Position numbers and translations under genes: made by a program. A DNA stretch of 45,521 nucleotides from an uncultured Bacillota bacterium (GTDB lineage Bacteria; Bacillota; Clostridia; Christensenellales; UBA1242): positions 1 to 45,521 of the forward strand of contig UQVQ01000006.1 of assembly GCA_900544595.1 (NCBI GenBank). Reading direction: 5' to 3'. Below the pieces are notes generated by a model that ran no database searches, had not been told where the DNA came from, and saw only the letters and a program-made list of their open reading frames with translations. Positions 17,861 through 25,813 of this stretch are shown one piece after another; position 1 is the first letter of the stretch; every line of letters begins with the position of its first letter.

Positions 17861-17889
17861 AAAATCCCACTAAAATTAGCGGGGTTTTT
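17861..17889 (+). terminator. Terminator downstream of the surface operon
   Basis: AAAATCCCACT / AGCGGGGTTTT stem (one mismatch) followed by T residues, about 110 nt after the SGNH hydrolase stop. The surrounding 17753-17963 stretch is otherwise AT-rich filler. Confidence 0.65.
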
Positions 17890-17963
17890 ATAATATTTTT
17901 AATATTTTACTATTTATTTTACTATTTATTTTATTCTTTTATTATTTATTTTATTTTTTTAAA

Positions 17964-18371
17964 TTAAATTTTCATTGGAATTCCCCAGCAGGTTTCTTGT
18001 GTTAAAAATTTTGAAAGGACTTTAATTTCATTTGAAAATGCGTTGGCAACAACTGCAATTGTTTCGCCGTCGGCCTTAATTGCAAATGAAGTTTCGTCAA
18101 GCCATTCGAATTCAAAATTTTTAACTGGTTTAATTCCGTTTGGAATGCTGCAAGCCGATTCAAACATTCTTGCGGGTTTTCCTTTGTTCATAGATTTAAT
18201 GTCAACGCAAAGTGGGGCTTTGCAATAGTTGGCAAGCCAGCCAATGCAAAAGATTTTTGAAAAATCGAAAGAAGTTGCGTAAAAATATGCAGTTTTGTTG
18301 CTTTCTTCAATGAAGAATCGACGATTGCTAACAATTTCTTCAATTTTTATTACAGATTTTTTAAAACACAT
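17964..18371 (-). CDS. Hypothetical protein, 135 aa
   Basis: I do not recognise this family. It is a small soluble protein with several Cys residues (MCF, IFCIGW, NYCKAPLC, ESACS, ETCWG), no signal peptide and no membrane helix. The second half looks beta-rich (FEFEWLDETSFAIKADGETIAVV). AAGGAAGAATATCAA before the ATG provides a ribosome binding site. It stands alone between the surface operon and the tRNA-Leu gene. Confidence 0.65.
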   Translation of the reverse strand: MCFKKSVIKIEEIVSNRRFFIEESNKTAYFYATSFDFSKIFCIGWLANYCKAPLCVDIKSMNKGKPARMFESACSIPNGIKPVKNFEFEWLDETSFAIKADGETIAVVANAFSNEIKVLSKFLTQETCWGIPMKI

Positions 18372-18481
18372 TTGATATTCTTCCTTATTTCGCCGGCATT
18401 ACAAACTATTTGTTTTGCAAAATTTAAATATTTTCCCAATTATATATCTTAAATAAAAAAAGGCTTTAGACCTTGTTTTAC

Positions 18482-18568
18482 TGGTGCCGAAGGGGGGACT
18501 CGAACCCCCATGAGGTTGCCCTCGGCGGATTTTGAGTCCGCTCCGTCTACCATTCCAGCACTTCGGCA
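18482..18568 (-). tRNA. tRNA-Leu (anticodon CAA)
   Basis: 87-nt gene on the minus strand with acceptor TGCCGAAG/CTTCGGCA, an encoded CCA, the D-loop TGGAATGGTAGACG, anticodon stem GCGGA-CTCAAAA-TCCGC (anticodon CAA, reading UUG), a long class II variable arm, and a T-arm with GGTTCGAGTCC. The long variable arm agrees with leucine. Confidence 0.97.
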
Positions 18569-18657
18569 AAGCACTGCAATTTTTTTGCAATATGAATATT
18601 ATCATAATCCAAATTTTTTTGCAAGTGTTTTAACTAAATCGATTTTTTGTGTTTTTA

Positions 18658-19746
18658 TTATTCCTTCCAAAGCATTTCCATAATTTTTTCTTTTAGAAGT
18701 TCAATGTTTTCGCTTTTTTTCGCGGAAATATAAAGAGCATCTTTTTCGGTTTCTTTAATTTTTTCAAGTTCGCTTTTTTCAAGCTTATCAATTTTATTAT
18801 AAATTTTTAAAACAGGAATTTCGCTTGCACCAATTTTTTTAAGCTCGGCTTTAACAATTTCTTCTTGCATTCCATGGTGATTGTCGGTTATATCAATTAA
18901 ATGCAAAATTAAATCGCTTTCCAAAACTTCTTCAAGCGTTGCGCTGAACGCAGGCTCGAAAGCAGGGGGAAGATTGCTTATGAAACCAACGGTGTCGGTT
19001 AAAACAATTTGTTTCCCATGAGCAAGCCAAAGCAGGCGAGTTGTTGTGTCGAGAGTTGCAAAAAGTTTGTCATCGGCATAAATTCCCGCCTTTGTTATTA
19101 AATTCATAAGTGTTGATTTCCCAGCATTTGTGTAGCCAACGATTGAAACGCGTTTAACAGACGATGCGTTGCGGTTTTTTCTTCTAAGCTCGCGCTCATC
19201 TTTGAATTTTTTAATTTGAGTTTCAAGTTTTTGAATTTGGTCGCGAACTTTTCTTTTGTCAAGTTCAAGTTTTGTTTCGCCCGGCCCTCGCATTCCAACG
19301 CCGCCGCTTCCAAAACGTCCGCTTGTTCCAGAAATTCCCGAAAGGCGAGGGAGATAGTATTTAAGCATTGCAAGTTCAACTTGAAGTTTTCCTTCGTTTG
19401 AAAGGGCGCGCTTTGCAAAAATGTCTAGGATCAGCGTTGTTCTGTCAACAACCTTAATTCCAATTTCATTTGAAATGTTGTTGATTTGCGAGCCAGAAAG
19501 CTCGTTGTCGCAAATTGCAAGGTTTGCGCCAGTTTGCTCAACAAGTTCTTTAAGTTCAACAACTTTTCCGCTTCCAATAAATGTTGCGGGTGTGATTTCT
19601 TTTGCACGTTGAAAAAGAGTTCCAACAACTTCAACATTTGCTGTTTCTGCAAGACGTTCAAGTTCCTTCAAACTAACAGTTCCGTCTTCGCCGTTCAAAC
19701 TCATTCCAAAAAGAATTGCAATTTCTTTTTCTGTTTTTGTTTCCAT
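18658..19746 (-). CDS. hflX: Ribosome-associated GTPase HflX
   Basis: HflX binds the large ribosomal subunit and splits stalled or hibernating ribosomes in other bacteria. The N-terminal HflX domain (~1-170) ends in the Gly-rich linker SGTSGRFGSGGVGMRGPGET, followed by a helical segment (KLELDKRKVRDQIQKLETQ). The G domain has G1 GYTNAGKST (~203), G2/G3 DTTTR and DTVGFISNLP, and G4 YNKID. The start is placed at 19746 (METKTEKE), giving 362 aa: the TATAAT box lies 6 nt before this ATG, and the GTG 24 nt upstream falls inside the promoter spacer. No Shine-Dalgarno is visible, so a leaderless transcript is likely. Confidence 0.96.
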   Translation of the reverse strand: METKTEKEIAILFGMSLNGEDGTVSLKELERLAETANVEVVGTLFQRAKEITPATFIGSGKVVELKELVEQTGANLAICDNELSGSQINNISNEIGIKVVDRTTLILDIFAKRALSNEGKLQVELAMLKYYLPRLSGISGTSGRFGSGGVGMRGPGETKLELDKRKVRDQIQKLETQIKKFKDERELRRKNRNASSVKRVSIVGYTNAGKSTLMNLITKAGIYADDKLFATLDTTTRLLWLAHGKQIVLTDTVGFISNLPPAFEPAFSATLEEVLESDLILHLIDITDNHHGMQEEIVKAELKKIGASEIPVLKIYNKIDKLEKSELEKIKETEKDALYISAKKSENIELLKEKIMEMLWKE

Positions 19747-19752
19747 AATAAA

Positions 19753-19781
19753 ATTATATCCTAAGTTCACAATTTTTTCAA
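19753..19781 (-). promoter_or_regulatory. Promoter of hflX, leaderless arrangement
   Basis: Minus strand: TTGAAA (19781-19776), a 17-nt spacer, perfect TATAAT (19758-19753), 6 nt (TTTATT), then ATG at 19746. It is the clearest example of the -10 box abutting a start codon in this window. Confidence 0.75.
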
Positions 19782-19872
19782 ATTATTTGAGTTATAAATA
19801 TAATATTTAAAATATTTTGAGAATAGTTTTCAATGTGTTAAAATATTTGTGTAATTAAAGGGGGAATTTTTA

Positions 19873-20631
19873 ATGGATCCAATTTTATTAGCTCTTATCA
19901 TTGTTTTGAGTGTGATTTTTATCGTTTCGCTTGTTGCACGAATGATAAAAGACCATTCAACAAGAATTTCAACAAAATTTAGTTTTAATAAACTTGAAAT
20001 CGACAGGTCGATGATGGATTATGCTCGAGTTTTGCTTGATGAAAATGGGCTTGAAGATGTTCAAGTTGTTCAATGTGGCTTTTTTTCGAGTATGTTTGTT
20101 GGAAACACATACAAACTTAAAACAAAAACAATTCGGCTTTCGCCTTGGGTTGCTAAAAAATCGAATGTGACAAATCTTGCAAGGGTTGCATCTCTTGTTG
20201 CGCTTGCAAAATTCCACAGCGAAGAAAAAACAAAAGGTCTTAAAGCAATTGAGCTTGACCGATGGCTTTCTTGGTTGCCAGCACTTTTTATTCCACTTGT
20301 TGTTGTTGGACTTATAGTTGATTTTGCGGCAGTTGGAGCGGGAACATATATTTACACGTTAATTTTTTCTTGCGTTGGCCTTGCTTTAACAATCATTTCT
20401 CTTGTTTTTTCGCTTACGGCAATAAGAACCTTAAATAAGTCATATCAAGAAGGTGAAAATATGCTTGTTGATATGCAAATTATTGCTCCAGAAGAAGAAA
20501 AATATATTAAAAAAATATATTCAGCTTGGAAAAGATATAATTATGTTAAAGCCTTTGAATCCGTTTTTGAAGCAATCTATTTCGGGCTTAGCGCAGTCCT
20601 TTCTTTAATTAAAATTGGGGGTAAAAAATAA
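19873..20631 (+). CDS. YugP-like membrane protein lacking the zinc-peptidase motif, 252 aa
   Basis: Resembles the YugP/Zn_peptidase_2 membrane family. An N-terminal helix (~4-24) is followed by the family segment ARVLLDENGLEDVQV...TKTIRLSPWV (~50-100), two central helices (~135-160 and 163-190) and a C-terminal amphipathic region (YNYVKAFESVFEAIYFGL) like that of YugP. Where YugP has the AxHExGH zinc site, this protein reads ASLVALAKFHSEE, and the third-ligand PxEFxAS segment has become IRTLNKS. It should therefore be catalytically dead, perhaps a regulatory or structural paralogue. GGGGGAATTTTTA precedes the ATG. The stop overlaps the next start (TAATG), so the two genes form an operon. Confidence 0.75.
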   Translation: MDPILLALIIVLSVIFIVSLVARMIKDHSTRISTKFSFNKLEIDRSMMDYARVLLDENGLEDVQVVQCGFFSSMFVGNTYKLKTKTIRLSPWVAKKSNVTNLARVASLVALAKFHSEEKTKGLKAIELDRWLSWLPALFIPLVVVGLIVDFAAVGAGTYIYTLIFSCVGLALTIISLVFSLTAIRTLNKSYQEGENMLVDMQIIAPEEEKYIKKIYSAWKRYNYVKAFESVFEAIYFGLSAVLSLIKIGGKK

Positions 20632-21458
20632 TGGAAAGCAAACGCAAATTTCTTAAGAGAGAAACAAGAATTCTTTCTGTTGTTGCAAGTGTTTTTATGG
20701 CTCTTGCGCTCATTGTTTTGGTTGTTGTTTCGCTTCTTGCAAAAGAAAACAAACTTCGCATTTCGCTTGTTGGCTCGTGCGTTCTCCTTGGAATTATGAG
20801 TGTTCTTTTCAGCATAGTCCAAATCCGCGTTTTCTTCGACTATAAAAGCAAAAATAAATATCTTTGCGCCGATGGAATTTCCAATCTTTGCTTAACACTT
20901 TTAATTGCAACAACTGCGTTAATTTATGTTTTCCTTCAAGACGCAGCAATGGACTTGAGATATATTATTTTTGTTTTTGCAGCAATTTTTGTTATTTGGA
21001 AAATTGTTGTTGCGGTTTTTGGCTTTAAAGAAAAAAGAACAAACGCGTTTATGGAACTTATCCTTGCGGCTTTTTGGCTTTTAAGCGGAGTTATGGTTCT
21101 CTTAACAGTTTTTGAAATTAAAGGCTCCGAACTTACTTTAACAATTTCAAACTATGTTCTTGGTGTTGTTCTTGTTGTTTACATTCTATATTCCTATGTT
21201 TTTAAAGAACCAACATATCTTGAAACTGAGGAAGCAATTGCGCAACTTAATAAAGAGGAGGAAGAAAGGCAAATTCGTCTTAACAGATTTAACCGAAACT
21301 TTGAAAGAATTGATAGAGCAGAGCCTGCACAGGAAACAAAACAAGAGCCCGACATTGAACAAAAACTTGAAAAACTCAAAACTCTTAAAGAAAAAGGTTT
21401 CATAACAGAAGAAGAATTTGAGGAAAGAAAGAAAAAACTTTTAGATAGTGAACTTTAA
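20631..21458 (+). CDS. Multi-pass membrane protein with C-terminal SHOCT domain, 275 aa
   Basis: Overlaps the YugP-like stop by 1 nt (TAATG), so it is translationally coupled. It has about six hydrophobic segments between residues 14 and 190, then a charged linker (LNKEEEERQIRLNRFNRNFERIDRAEPAQE) and a C-terminal SHOCT motif (EQKLEKLKTLKEKGFITEEEFEERKKKLL, ~242-270). SHOCT is a short helical oligomerisation or interaction motif often found at the ends of membrane proteins. The coupled arrangement suggests that it works with the YugP-like protein. A terminator follows at 21505. Function unknown. Confidence 0.8.
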   Translation: MESKRKFLKRETRILSVVASVFMALALIVLVVVSLLAKENKLRISLVGSCVLLGIMSVLFSIVQIRVFFDYKSKNKYLCADGISNLCLTLLIATTALIYVFLQDAAMDLRYIIFVFAAIFVIWKIVVAVFGFKEKRTNAFMELILAAFWLLSGVMVLLTVFEIKGSELTLTISNYVLGVVLVVYILYSYVFKEPTYLETEEAIAQLNKEEEERQIRLNRFNRNFERIDRAEPAQETKQEPDIEQKLEKLKTLKEKGFITEEEFEERKKKLLDSEL

Positions 21459-21504
21459 AAAAGACCGTTTTAGTCAATGCTGTTTGAAACTAGCAAAATA
21501 TAAG

Positions 21505-21538
21505 CACTTTAATCTACAAAAGATTAAGGTGTTTTTTT
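21505..21538 (+). terminator. Terminator of the YugP-like/SHOCT operon
   Basis: CACTTTAATCT-ACAAA-AGATTAAGGTG hairpin (one G-U pair) followed by seven T residues. Confidence 0.85.
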
Positions 21539-21557
21539 ACTCTCTTAACCGAAAAAG

Positions 21558-21638
21558 AAACAAATATTACTGACGTTGTCAAGGATTGTCGCAAATAGCG
21601 ACATACACTTTAATCTTGACAACAAAGAATATTTGTTT
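21558..21638. repeat. Nested inverted repeat, 81 bp
   Basis: Three concentric perfect arms: AAACAAATATT/AATATTTGTTT (21558-21568 and 21628-21638), GTTGTCAAG/CTTGACAAC (21575-21583 and 21615-21623), and TGTCGC/GCGACA (21587-21592 and 21598-21603). Together they form one long interrupted stem-loop. It is the first of three hairpin elements between the SHOCT gene and the XRE operon, and it has no T run to mark it as a terminator. Confidence 0.85.
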
Positions 21639-21669
21639 ACCATAATAAAAAAGAGAAAAGAATAACAGC

Positions 21670-21712
21670 AAAAAGCGAAAGTGTGTTATATTCACCAACA
21701 CTTTCGCTTTTT
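21670..21712. repeat. Perfect 15-bp inverted repeat hairpin
   Basis: AAAAAGCGAAAGTGT / ACACTTTCGCTTTTT with a 13-nt loop. It could act as a bidirectional terminator because A and T runs flank it, but it follows an earlier terminator and no gene ends here. Confidence 0.8.
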
Positions 21713-21737
21713 GTCTGCTTTAATTTAGTTTATAAGT

Positions 21738-21793
21738 GTGTGCTTGTCTTCGGTGGAGCGTAGCGACACCGACTTGTATCAAGACAAGCACAC
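21738..21793. repeat. Two-tier inverted repeat hairpin
   Basis: Outer arms GTGTGCTTGTCTT/AAGACAAGCACAC (13 bp, 21738-21750 and 21781-21793) enclose inner arms CGGTG/CACCG (21751-21755 and 21767-21771). It has no T run, so it is not a simple terminator. It is third in the hairpin series before the XRE operon. Confidence 0.8.
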
Positions 21794-21864
21794 GTTTAAA
21801 TGCCATTATAAAATTATTTATCATAAAAATTCATTATTTTAATACAAACTCTTTATTTTTATGA

Positions 21865-21923
21865 TATAATATCTACGAAGCGTAGATAAAATGTTTGTAT
21901 GTGAAAACATCTACGAATCGTAG
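21865..21923 (+). promoter_or_regulatory. Promoter -10 box and paired palindromic operators of the XRE operon
   Basis: A TATAAT box (21865-21870) is overlapped at its last base by the palindrome TATCTACG-AAG-CGTAGATA (21870-21888). A second palindrome CTACGA-A-TCGTAG lies at 21911-21923, with centres about 38 bp apart. Two copies of one dyad at a transcription start next to an XRE-family gene strongly suggest autoregulation by that protein. The -35 box is poor. Confidence 0.7.
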
Positions 21924-21991
21924 TTAACAATAAGTAGGTTTACTTTTTGAAACAAAAAATGTTAAAATTTTGATGTGATAAGGAGGAGTTT

Positions 21992-23740
21992 ATGTTATTT
22001 CAAAAGAAACACAAGATTGGTGACACAATCGCAAAATTAAGAAAGGAAAAGGGTTGGACTCAAAATGAACTTGCTGATAAATTACAGGTAAGTGACAAAG
22101 CAATTTCAAAATGGGAATCAAACAAAGGAGACCCTAGTATTGAATTTCTGCCTGCACTAGCTGAATTATTCGGGGTAACACTAGATTATTTGATGACTGG
22201 CAAAGAAGTAGAAGAAAAAATTATAACTATGAGTAAATTGGAATTGTGTGCTAAAAAAGATGACCCCAATATTTTAAAAGACTTTTCATATTCATCTGCA
22301 CATACAAAAGATGAAGATGGAAATACGTTATTGTATTATGTGAAAAAATATAATAGTTTAAAAGTATTAAAAGCACTTGTTGATAATTGTTCACATCAAA
22401 CACATTATATGTCTTTATTTCCAAAAAACGAGTTTGATTTGCCAGAATTATTATTGTTGATAAAAATAAATAGAGAACAGATTGTAATGAAAAATATTGC
22501 AAGTAGAACTCCTGATATTAGAGTATATTTAAATAATTTTTCAAGTAACTCGATTTGGGAAGACGGAAACAATAAGGACGACATATCAAATGGTTACAAA
22601 GAGATATTTAAGTATCTTTTAGAAAATTATGATAAATTAGAGAAATCGCAACAAATATATTATTTTGATTTAGATAATACAACTATGATTTGCAAACAAA
22701 CTTGTTGGTCTTATGCATATCCATATTTTGTTGATTATGCTTATAGATATAATAAAAAGCTATTAACAAAACTATTAGAAAAAATAATAAATTCTAATAA
22801 GCAATACAGAGAAAAAATTGAACAAATAAATAAAGAAGGCAAAAACGAATTTACTTGGATTGATTATCAAAAAAGAGCACTAAATGAAAAATATCTATTT
22901 GTTAATATTTTACCTAAAACAGTTTTGTATGCTATTGATTGCGAAGACTATGAAATGGCTCATCAACTAAATGAATTAGTTAAGGATAAAATTGATGAAG
23001 ATGTCTTTGAACAAGCAAAAATTTCAAAAAACAAAAAATTAAGCGATAAAGAAAAACAATTATTACATTGCATTCATAATGGAGTTGTTTGTTTGGATGA
23101 ATTAATTTCATTAAATGATTTCGATTTGTATGAAAAAACAATTAAAAAATATCCAATATGTGAATGTGAAGAAATATATTATGATATAAAAAATAAAAAT
23201 TATAAAGCACTATTTCAATTTGCAAATTTAAATAATATTAATTATATTATTAATGATCTACAAAGAAAAGAAATAGAAAAAATTGAAAGTGATTTTGCTT
23301 TTTATGTCTTTGATAAAGGAAATAAAGATGAAATAAATAAAAGATATTTGGATAAATATATTAACAAAACTGAATATACAAAAATTGGTTTGTGGCCACC
23401 TCATTATCCATTTAAATTGCGAAAAGTAACATCATTTCCTGCTGAAATTTTTGATTTGTCTAAAAATTATATTTTCTTATTAGAAGTTCTAGATAAAGAT
23501 ATTAGATTTATTGAAAAAGCATGCAAAACGGCAAATCAACAAGAACTTGATGATGCATTAACAAAAGTTGCACCTAATAATTTTAAGGCGATAAATATTC
23601 TTCTTAACTTTGGAGCAAAACTTCATAAAACTTGGACTGAAGATGATGGCTGGGGTTATATGGTTAATAGAGATGAAATTGACGAAATTGGAACAGAAGT
23701 ATTAAAACAAAAAATTAAAGATATTTTAGGAGATAAATAA
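21992..23740 (+). CDS. XRE-family transcriptional regulator with large ankyrin-like C-terminal region, 582 aa
   Basis: The N-terminal helix-turn-helix (residues ~9-68) is typical of XRE/Cro-cI proteins: IAKLRKEKGWTQNELADKLQ, VSDKAISKWESNKGDPSIE, LAELFGVTLDYLMTG. The remaining ~500 residues are an unrecognised helical region with weak ankyrin-like pieces (DEDGNTLLYYVKKYNSLKVLKALVDN near 105-130; NNFKAINILLNFGAKLHKTW near 535-555), so it could be a sensor or protein-interaction domain. AAGGAGGAGTTT precedes the ATG. It is first of three tightly spaced genes and sits behind paired palindromes that it may bind. Codon use (TTA, AAT, ATA, AGA) is more AT-rich than its flanks, suggesting acquisition. 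Confidence 0.88.
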   Translation: MLFQKKHKIGDTIAKLRKEKGWTQNELADKLQVSDKAISKWESNKGDPSIEFLPALAELFGVTLDYLMTGKEVEEKIITMSKLELCAKKDDPNILKDFSYSSAHTKDEDGNTLLYYVKKYNSLKVLKALVDNCSHQTHYMSLFPKNEFDLPELLLLIKINREQIVMKNIASRTPDIRVYLNNFSSNSIWEDGNNKDDISNGYKEIFKYLLENYDKLEKSQQIYYFDLDNTTMICKQTCWSYAYPYFVDYAYRYNKKLLTKLLEKIINSNKQYREKIEQINKEGKNEFTWIDYQKRALNEKYLFVNILPKTVLYAIDCEDYEMAHQLNELVKDKIDEDVFEQAKISKNKKLSDKEKQLLHCIHNGVVCLDELISLNDFDLYEKTIKKYPICECEEIYYDIKNKNYKALFQFANLNNINYIINDLQRKEIEKIESDFAFYVFDKGNKDEINKRYLDKYINKTEYTKIGLWPPHYPFKLRKVTSFPAEIFDLSKNYIFLLEVLDKDIRFIEKACKTANQQELDDALTKVAPNNFKAINILLNFGAKLHKTWTEDDGWGYMVNRDEIDEIGTEVLKQKIKDILGDK

Positions 23741-23741
23741 A

Positions 23742-24527
23742 ATGACAGATGAACAAAAAACAATGCTAGGAAATGATTATGGTTTTGCAATATTTCCATA
23801 TCATTTTAAAGAAGCGATAACTAATCATTGTAGTTATGATTATAAAAATGAAAAAATTGATGATGTCTTGGTTGCTGAACTAGGAAGTTTGGGTAAATTT
23901 TGGAAATTTATTGATGGAGTATCCTATTTATCAATAGATGATGATAAAATTGTTATAAATCAAAGCAAAAATCAAGAAGTAGCTTGTCTTGTCCCTTTGT
24001 TAAAAGGTGTTGAAAAAATCATTGTTTATTTTAATAATGGGCAAAAAGAGTTTGATACTCATAAATCAATATTTAAAAATGTTGATGTTTGTGTTATTGA
24101 TTTTGATTTTAAAAATGAGATAAAAAAACTTGAGATTCATTTTAACTATGATATGGTCGAACCGCTTATTATTGAAGTTAAAACTGAATTATATAAGGCA
24201 CCTATAATAGATGAAAAGATTGAACTCCTTCAAAAATTAAATGTAAAACATTCTTGCGGAACAAATCTGATAACTATTAAATTTGCTAATGCAAATAATA
24301 ATGTAGCATTAACAAAAATTTCTTTATTTGATAATGATAAACAATTGATGGGTATTTTTAAAGTCGAAGATGGAATGTATTATAAATCTATAACTGATTT
24401 AGCATTTGGGAAGTATTTTTACAAAGTTCATCAATACGATAAGAATGATAATTTGATTGTTGAAACAGATTATATTAGTTTTTCATTAAGTGCACCATAT
24501 TATGGTAAACCATTTGTATGTAACTAA
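23742..24527 (+). CDS. Unknown protein in the XRE/exonuclease operon, 261 aa
   Basis: Starts one base after the XRE gene's stop, with AGGAGATAAATAAA as ribosome binding site, so it is co-transcribed and probably coupled. I do not recognise the family. It appears soluble, with no signal or membrane helix. The N-terminal ~110 residues look alpha/beta (DGVSYLSIDDDKIVI, GVEKIIVYFNNGQKEF). The C-terminal half looks like a beta-sandwich (TNLITIKFANANNNVALTKISLFDNDKQLMGIFKV...KYFYKVHQYDKNDNLIVE). It shares the AT-rich codon use of its neighbours. A role as partner or effector in the operon is inferred only from position. Confidence 0.78.
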   Translation: MTDEQKTMLGNDYGFAIFPYHFKEAITNHCSYDYKNEKIDDVLVAELGSLGKFWKFIDGVSYLSIDDDKIVINQSKNQEVACLVPLLKGVEKIIVYFNNGQKEFDTHKSIFKNVDVCVIDFDFKNEIKKLEIHFNYDMVEPLIIEVKTELYKAPIIDEKIELLQKLNVKHSCGTNLITIKFANANNNVALTKISLFDNDKQLMGIFKVEDGMYYKSITDLAFGKYFYKVHQYDKNDNLIVETDYISFSLSAPYYGKPFVCN

Positions 24528-24535
24528 GGAGAAAA

Positions 24536-25564
24536 ATGGACTATTTATATTTTGATATAGAATGTTGTGATGGTAAACATATATGTTCTTTTGGTTATGT
24601 TGTTACAGATGAGAACTTTAACATTTTAGAAAAGAAAGATATAGTAATAAACCCACAATGGAGATTTAAACTTGGGCGTGATGGATTTGACCCAAGGATA
24701 AATTTAGCATATACAGAAAACACATTTCGAAAACAGAAAACATTTAAGTATTATTATGAAGATATAAAAAATTTATTAACTCGTTCAAATCAAATACTTT
24801 TAGGACATAGTATTACAGCAGACATACAATATCTAAAAATTGCTTGTGAAAGATATGGTTGCGACAATATTGATTTAGAAGTATATGATACACAAGATTT
24901 TTATTATCAATTGAATAAAAAATATAAAACTAGAAGTCTTGATAATATTGTAAACGATTTAGGAATTGATATTTCAAACTTACAAGAACATAAAAGTTGT
25001 GATGATGCCGAGATTTCAATGTTAATTACCAAAGAAATTTGTAATAAGTTAAGTATAACTTTGAGCGATTTGTTGGAATTATGTGATAAAAGCAAAAGAA
25101 ATGGAGATAAGCACGAGTTAAGTGAAAAAGCATTAAAAAGAAAATTCTCAAGAGATTTAAAAAATATTGCAGAAAAGTATCCTGATAGATTTTCTTGGAA
25201 AGCAATTTGTATTTCAGATATGATAAAAGAAACTGATTATGAATTAAGAATTGCCCTTATAAAAGAAATATTTAAAAATGGATATAATTACATATGTAAA
25301 GTGTCGGAATGTGATTATTTTGTCAACAATGATGAATACGGAGAAAGAGATTTGTCTTGTGACCACCATATTGAAGACGATAACAAAGCAATAAAAAAAA
25401 TAACATTAGATGAATTATCTAAAATGTTAGGTGTTAAAGTAAATGGATATGGTGAATTAATAGATGAAAACATTTATAGCAATACACTATTTAATGTTTT
25501 ACAAGAAGCCTTAAAGAAGAAAGGTATCTCATACGAAGATTACATTAAACAACTTTCAAATTAA
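24536..25564 (+). CDS. DEDDh-type 3'-5' exonuclease domain protein, 342 aa
   Basis: The N-terminal ~175 residues show the DEDDh nuclease motifs in order: YFDIEC (Asp and Glu, ~6-8), LLGHSITADIQYL with the second Asp (~95), and HKSCDDAE with the His and last Asp (~157-162). These residues coordinate two metal ions in RNase T/DnaQ-like enzymes acting on DNA or RNA ends. The C-terminal ~165 residues are unrecognised and include a Cys/His-bearing stretch (YICKVSECDYFV, DLSCDHHIEDD) that might bind metal. CTAAGGAGAAAA precedes the ATG, 8 nt after the previous stop. It is last in the XRE operon and shares its base composition. The target nucleic acid cannot be read from sequence. Confidence 0.85.
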   Translation: MDYLYFDIECCDGKHICSFGYVVTDENFNILEKKDIVINPQWRFKLGRDGFDPRINLAYTENTFRKQKTFKYYYEDIKNLLTRSNQILLGHSITADIQYLKIACERYGCDNIDLEVYDTQDFYYQLNKKYKTRSLDNIVNDLGIDISNLQEHKSCDDAEISMLITKEICNKLSITLSDLLELCDKSKRNGDKHELSEKALKRKFSRDLKNIAEKYPDRFSWKAICISDMIKETDYELRIALIKEIFKNGYNYICKVSECDYFVNNDEYGERDLSCDHHIEDDNKAIKKITLDELSKMLGVKVNGYGELIDENIYSNTLFNVLQEALKKKGISYEDYIKQLSN

Positions 25565-25570
25565 ATTTTA

Positions 25571-25600
25571 AAGGTAAATTTTATTTATACCTTCTTTTCA
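25571..25600 (+). terminator. Weak hairpin after the exonuclease operon
   Basis: AAGGTA / TACCTT stem with an 11-nt AT loop, then CTTTTC. The T run is poor, so this is a tentative terminator. The stronger hairpins at 25641 and 25706 may do the work. Confidence 0.4.
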
Positions 25601-25640
25601 TTTATATATTATTTTAATTCCAAACCAATCTTTACTAAAA

Positions 25641-25681
25641 AATAACACGAACTTTGAGTTGTTTTCAAGGTTCGTGTTATT
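25641..25681. terminator. Perfect 12-bp hairpin, possible terminator
   Basis: AATAACACGAAC / GTTCGTGTTATT perfect arms around a 17-nt loop. It is flanked by A residues on the left and TTCTTC on the right. It may be a bidirectional terminator or a structural element at the island's right edge. Confidence 0.55.
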
Positions 25682-25705
25682 CTTCTTTGGCGCAACATAG
25701 AAGAC

Positions 25706-25740
25706 AAGAACCCAACTAAAATAGTTGAGTTCTTTTTTTT
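25706..25740 (+). terminator. Intrinsic terminator
   Basis: AAGAACCCAACT / AGTTGAGTTCTT hairpin (one mismatch) followed by eight T residues. It insulates the exonuclease operon from the ABC transporter gene. The rest of 25741-25813 shows nothing else. Confidence 0.75.
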
Positions 25741-25813
25741 GCTAGTTTCAAAAGTGCTAGCCCTTAATCGGTCTTTTCTTTTTTTAAGATTTTTCCCCGA
25801 AAAATGTAAAAAA

